This document shows, in pieces, positions 59,075 to 64,000 of a DNA stretch of 64,000 nt. The notes beneath the pieces were generated by a model that searched no databases, was not told where the DNA came from, and was given only the letters and a program-made list of their open reading frames with translations. This DNA is from Pristionchus mayeri (lineage: Eukaryota; Nematoda; Chromadorea; Rhabditida; Neodiplogasteridae), in NCBI GenBank assembly GCA_036245805.1, contig BTRK01000001.1, forward strand, positions 5,146,001 to 5,210,000, in the 5' to 3' direction. Positions within the stretch are counted from its first letter, which is position 1. Every line of letters starts with the position of its first letter. A program made the translations under genes and the position numbers.

Positions 59075-59340
59075 TGGAATGTGTGTTCTTCATTTATGCT
59101 ACATCAATTTATATTCAACTGCTTCAAACAATCCAGATATCTGATGTACTCGTGCAGCAGCCGCAGTTGCTGCAGAGGAGTGGAATTCCATTGTTCAAAG
59201 TTAGCCAACAAACGACGACATTGACCCCATTTTCTTATTCTAGAACGAATATCCGAAAGCTGAATTAGTTGAGAAAGAATATTTAAATTTGCAAAAAATA
59301 ATAATAATATCCCCAGGTGATGGCAGCAAAGGGATCAAGA
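59075..59340. repeat. Dispersed repeat family, copy 3
   Basis: Contains TACTCGTGCAGCAGCCGCAG, TTGCTGCAGAGGAGTGGAAT and AGTTAGCCAACAAACGACG, and ends with CCCCAGGTGATGGCAGCAAA, also seen at 58853. On the minus strand the core reads GIPLLCSNCGCCTSTSDIW. Confidence 0.6.
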
Positions 59341-60053
59341 AAAAAATGAAGTATTAAATGCGATAAATATAAGTCGGGTGGAACAATATACTCGATTCAT
59401 TCGAGTTTCAGACAGTAAATATCATATTGATCGAATATAGTTTTCGCTCCTCGATCGAATAAATAAAAAATAAACTCGAAAATTATGCCAAAGGAATCAG
59501 CAATTCCCTTACAACTAGTATCTCGTGTTCCTTAATTGACTGGCAATTTCGAGATATTGAGGAGAGGCATGGTTATTTTTAAAATTTATTTATCGTACAC
59601 AAGGGCGCTTCATCAAGTATAGAGTGTTCGAGAATATAATTGGGGATTTGCGAAAAGAAGAAGAGGCTGGAGTAGATCTTCCGAATCGTGTCGATGTTAC
59701 AAACAATAGCGCAATAAATGGTCACCTCTTCGGCAGATAAATCACAATTTAAATACAATTTAACAATTTGAGATTTCACTTTCGTTGGGTAAAGTCAATC
59801 AAATATACACTGAAGTCTTTAAGATTGATGTTTCAGCATAATAAGTCGTAGTCTGATTTCTGATGTGTAAACACCTTGCTTTACGCTCTTCCTTTCAGTC
59901 TCGTTATGATTTTCTATGGTCTTCTTGTGCGTGTTGCAATGAGATGAGGACGCTAAGATAAAAGGTTCGTAATAGATAACCTTTTATTATGGGATTTCAC
60001 TATGAGTAGTGTCCATCTAATTGCTAATGTTTGCCCAGCACCGTATATATGAT
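59341..60053. other. No gene recognised
   Basis: AT-rich flank; no supported ORF, repeat or RNA. Confidence 0.35.
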
Positions 60054-60440
60054 ACCTCTGAAACGGTGGTATGCTGAGTTGTCAGATTTTTTTGGGAAAT
60101 TAAATTTTCGAAAAAATCTAGTCGGAAAATTGTTTTTGTGAAAACTCATTTCGTAATTGCATTTCCGAAATGCTCGTTTCGAAAATATTGGCTGGGAACC
60201 GCTCACTCGGGAAAGACGGCGAGGAATGAGAAAATCCATTGTGGGAGAGTGAAATGAAAGGGAAATTGGAATAGAGAATCTCATTATCAATCGATTTTTA
60301 CGAGATGGGCTTTCCAATTTTCTCTCTTCTCTATCATTTCATTCCGAGTCTCCGCTTTTCGAGAGAGCGGTTCCCAATCAATTTTGCTGAAACATAACTT
60401 TCCGAAAAAATTTTTATATGTCACCATACCACCCTCTGAA
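60054..60440. repeat. Imperfect foldback element
   Basis: CCTCTGAAACGGTGGTATG at the left pairs with CATACCACCCTCTGAAAC at the right, and GGGAACCGCTC blocks near 60197 and 60370 are inverted copies. The halves are diverged. The short minus-strand ORFs here are by-products of the inverted structure. Confidence 0.65.
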
Positions 60441-61264
60441 ACACAATCAAAGCTTGTGTGCTCTTGGAACAGGAGAAAACATAGTTGGTAGAGAAAGCGA
60501 AGCGTAGGCTCGAATTTTTTTGACCAAGTGATAATGTGATTTATGTTTCTATTTGTATGCCGAGGCGTCGGTTCAACCCTCCCTCGATTACGAATTTCTA
60601 AAATTACCAAAAACAATTTCACAACTTGTGCATTTATTTTCATACAATTAGTTCAATCGAGTCGGCCCGGTCTTTTGTTCGAGGTTCCGGTGATTTTTTT
60701 TCATTTATTATTCTTCTAAATTTCGGTAAAAGTAATAATTGCTCCGTACACTTTTTTTGAATTGTCAAGTCTCCTGAAACGTTTAAATCACAGAAATGAT
60801 GCCGTGACAAAACAATTCCAATCACTACACGCTGAATGCGTGTTGTTCTGTAATTCAGAAACTGAATGCGTTGTATTCTGCCTTCGATCCGCTCAATAAG
60901 CAGGACTCCCGTATTGTTCATTATGCTGATAACCCCAGTATTATGCACAAGACTTAATGCAGCTGCTACAGCAGTTGAAGTATATCTCAAAAGTGCGGTA
61001 GAGCTGTGAATACATCAAAGGAAAATTCATCGTGTCGATCGGATGAATTATTTGTCGACAAAAACGCATTTTTATTGTTTTCGAAAACTTCCGCCGATCT
61101 TGTATTCCTATAAGTGCCATGCATTGTGAATTGAACAGATGGACGATGAACAATTTTACATGCAATTTCTTTTGCAAATCATATGTTTTTTTAGTATTGT
61201 TCCACATTATTTGGTACTCTGTCCTTCACCTCTCCATTCCTAAGCCTAAACAGATAATCACTAC
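60441..61264. other. No gene recognised
   Basis: A 116-codon minus frame (60640-60990) has an internal echo HNTGVISIMNNTGVL, but no family match or splice support. Confidence 0.35.
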
Positions 61265-61500
61265 AAGATGAAATGTTTTTTTTTTCATATATTCAACGAT
61301 ATTTTTTTTGTCAACTGCTTCACTAATTCCATATGTCGTATGTACTCGTGCAGCAGTCGCAGTCGCTGCAGGTGAGTGGAATTCCCTTGGTGGTTACCCT
61401 ACAAGAACGGAGTTTAATCATATTGTTTATCCTCTATCGAGTAACCATGGCTGATTTAGTTGAAAAAATTATCGACATAAATGCGAAAAATCAATAATAG
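61265..61500. repeat. Dispersed repeat family, copy 4
   Basis: TACTCGTGCAGCAGTCGCAG, GCTGCAGGTGAGTGGAATTC and TCGAGTAACCATGGCTGATT match copies 1-3 in order. The minus-strand core reads GIPLTCSDCDCCTSTYDIW. Bases 61501-62128 hold nothing else recognisable. Confidence 0.6.
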
Positions 61501-62128
61501 CAACAGGGGGTGAACTGAGAGGATAAGGTTACGGATCACTTTGTTTTACTCTCTCGTACACGCGACGAGCGCACAATGCGTCGCGTTGTGCGTTGTGCGC
61601 AGAAGGACGGTAGCACGGTAGAGGTTGCCGTTTGTAATCCTAGAGCGTATCGCTAAGCAACTAAGATTAGTGTTTCGAAAAAATCTTTGGATGAATGAGA
61701 AACGTGATGTGAACTTCTTCTCGCTAAAAACGAAACTTCTCGCCCATTACAATTTTGAAAAAAAAGGAAATGCATTAATATCCTTTGAAATATTTTCGAG
61801 TCTCTTTTTTGTAGATGGTATTGAAAAAAAAATCAAGTCGGTATTATTGTCGACCATTGTCGGGCTATCCAGTTAGGTAATCGTTGATATGAAGGAATTG
61901 AATGAATAAATTAAAATGTAATACTGACCACCATTTATTCAACATGTGCATTCGGTTAATTGGAGGACTATCACAAAAAAAATCCCCTTCATCAACTACA
62001 CAATAGCAACAAAATAATTTACCGGAAATATTCAAACATGGGCCAGGTATTCATGTGCCACACTAGTGATACTATTCGATGACAACAATACCCAGCCGAT
62101 CATTTCCTTTTTTAATGATAATAAATAT

Positions 62129-62778
62129 AAAATTATCACTTATTGCTCACATAACTTCCCTTCGTATGTTTTTTTTCGTCCCTACTCTTTTGCATGTCGT
62201 ACGACGAGTAGTGAAGAGAGTCGATTGAGTTGAGTACTGCTGTCCCGCACTTGAAAAGAAGGAAACAATTGTATCATTGTGGTAGAAAGTGCACGAAAAT
62301 CCCATTAGTTGCCCCTCCCTTCATATATATTCAAGTTCTTTCACAACACGAAACCACGAGGTAGAGATCCTGTAGAGAATCTGCATCCCAATTGATGAGT
62401 TCATCTGAGTAGAGAAAAATGGTGAGGAGTAGATGTGAGACTGACGACCTTAAAAATGAGTATTTAATTAGAGTGAATTATACTTTAAATATGAATGACA
62501 TATCTTAGTTTCAAATCAATGTTTGACACATGCTGCGAAACCGAACGAATTTCGGCATAACGATTCGTCCAGGACATTCGATAATATACATAATTTATTT
62601 ATCAAAAGTTACATAATTTTCTAAATCGTACAGTTCCTTATCAATCCGCTGATTTGAAAAAAAATGAGAATTACTTTAGGATTGTGGTGAAGACTTCAGC
62701 GGATGAACGCATGATGGATATAATACACGGCGGGTTTCGATATTATACGTTCAAACACAGCGCGTACAAAAGTTATGA
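62129..62778. repeat. Second large inverted repeat, left arm
   Basis: Reverse complement of 63351-64000; paired coordinates sum to 126,129 throughout. A central stretch of about 45 bases (62619-62665) is unrelated between the arms although its length is the same. The right arm reaches the last base of the window, so the true arm is longer. Confidence 0.93.
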
Positions 62779-62839
62779 TATCACAAATCTGACTGCAAAT
62801 CGTTGCAAAAATATATTTAAAAAATTGCTCACGGAATGA
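62665..62839 (+). CDS. Possible terminal exon of an unknown protein
   Basis: After an acceptor-like ACTTTAG the frame reads IVVKTSADERMMDIIHGGF, YYTFKHSAYKSYDI and NRCKNIFKKLLTE-stop. Most of it (to 62778) lies in the inverted-repeat arm, so only the left arm keeps the 3' end. A decayed relative of the end is at 23483-23560. No family recognised. Confidence 0.3.
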
Positions 62840-63350
62840 GAAAGTGAAGATGATATTATTCGTATCATTGTGATATTGCTGAATACGCTGAAATGAATAC
62901 AGAATAACTCCTCAAGCCTTATTTACGAGCATCCTTAACCTAATGTTACTTGTTTTGAAGATAAATAAGTCGTTTTGTCCCAATCTTATTCTGATTTTTC
63001 CTCTCCGGTTTCGGGCCTCTCTCAATAATTGCACGTCGGTTTCGGGATTTTTCATTCTTCGCTCACCGATCGCGGGCCGCGGTGCGAGACCGAATGGCCC
63101 GGCCCGAATTGCGAACTCTACTCTTCACGGGTGTTTCGAAAGAATAAATGATTATTCCGCGTGGATAAGCAGGTTTTCATGGTGCGACAGTATGAATTGT
63201 GTGAATCGTAGAATCAAGCGAACCAGATCGCACCAAATCGCGTGTAAAACCCGTCTTTGGAATGTTTTTCGCATGTTGCTGCTTTGAGACAATTTGCACG
63301 TTGTTCTTATCAGTCTATATCTCGTATTTCGCGCGTCAGTGGGTTCCTAC
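62779..63350. other. Spacer of the second inverted repeat
   Basis: Unpaired; includes a GC-rich patch near 63070-63110 related to the MITE family of 6.7-7.1 kb (GGCCCGAATTGCGAACTCTA). Confidence 0.5.
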
Positions 63351-64000
63351 TCATAACTTTTGTACGCGCTGTGTTTGAACGTATAATATCGAAACCCGCC
63401 GTGTATTATATCCATCATGCGTTCATCCGCTGAAGTCTTCACCACAATCCTAAAGTAATTCTCATTTTTTCGTAATTCTCAAGTAGAAATGTTTATTCCC
63501 CTCTTGTTCAAATTATGTAACTTTTCATAAATAAATTATGTATATTATCGAATGTCCTGGACGAATCGTTATGCCGAAATTCGTTCGGTTTCGCAGCATG
63601 TGTCAAACATTGATTTGAAACTAAGATATGTCATTCACATTTAAAGTATAATTCACTCTAATTAAATACTCCTTTTTAAGGTCGTCAGTCTTACAACTAC
63701 TCCTCACCATTTTTCTCTACTCAGATGAACTCATCAATTGGGATGCAGATTCTCTACAGGATCTCTACCTCGTGGTTTCGTGTTGTGAAAGAACTTGAAT
63801 ATATATGAAGGGAGGGGCAACTAATGGGATTTTCGTGCACTTTCTACCACAATGATACAATTGTTTCCTTCTTTTCAAGTGCGGGACAGCAGTACTCAAC
63901 TCAATCGACTCTCTTCACTACTCGTCGTACGACATGCAAAAGAGTAGGGACGAAAAAAAACATACGAAGGGAAGTTATGTGAGCAATAAGTGATAATTTT
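63351..64000. repeat. Second large inverted repeat, right arm (runs off the window)
   Basis: See left arm at 62129-62778. Homology is still perfect at base 64000. Confidence 0.93.

Noticed and set aside
60287..60643. 118-codon minus-strand ORF
   Set aside because: Mostly inside an imperfect foldback repeat; no protein family features.

Overview
The window looks like nuclear DNA of a free-living nematode, probably a rhabditid or diplogastrid such as Pristionchus. This is inferred from AT-rich sequence, genes split into many 50-130 base exons with short introns ending in TTTCAG-like acceptors, several small secreted genes, RTE- and CR1-type LINEs, mariner-like and TTAA-flanked palindromic elements, and long poly-G tracts. 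I see no rRNA, no convincing tRNA and no CRISPR array. No species can be proved from sequence alone.

Layout. 0-12 kb holds two paralogous multi-exon genes for secreted, probably GPI-anchored proteins (768-4202 and 9175-11993, both +) that share exon phases. Between them lies a minus-strand gene for a small Ly-6/uPAR-like GPI-anchored protein (4622-5372). A third, decayed fragment of the paralogous family lies at 21262-21423. A 1,115-base segment carrying a 5'-truncated CR1-type LINE occurs twice in direct orientation (7182-8296 and 12393-13507). 14-16 kb holds a minisatellite and a mariner-like TIR element. 16.7-20.7 kb is an inverted duplication: an apparently intact 5-exon secreted-protein gene (16701-17873, -) faces a copy that lacks exon 1 and the last splice acceptor, with a small 3-exon gene in between.

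20.8-28.5 kb is mostly foldback and TIR elements. 28701-31663 is a full-length RTE-type retrotransposon with one uninterrupted EN-RT ORF and a perfect 10-base target-site duplication, so it is very young. 31679-41942 is a giant, near-identical palindrome (arms about 4.6 kb, spacer about 1 kb). Each arm carries a TIR element with an 8-base TSD and a one-pass membrane ORF, a small two-exon gene, a signal-peptide exon and a patatin-like exon cut by a MITE. The inner ends of the palindrome coincide with the MITE termini. A third, diverged copy of the palindrome's outer end (43.86-46.6 kb) is split by a CR1 LINE.

46.6-64 kb contains a TTAA-flanked palindromic element, a frameshifted hAT-like transposase region and its upstream partner ORF, tandem and dispersed repeats, and a second large inverted repeat (62129-64000) that runs off the right edge. 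The repeats dominate. The host genes that can be read are mostly small secreted or GPI-anchored proteins, the kind of fast-evolving accessory gene set often found on nematode chromosome arms (inference).
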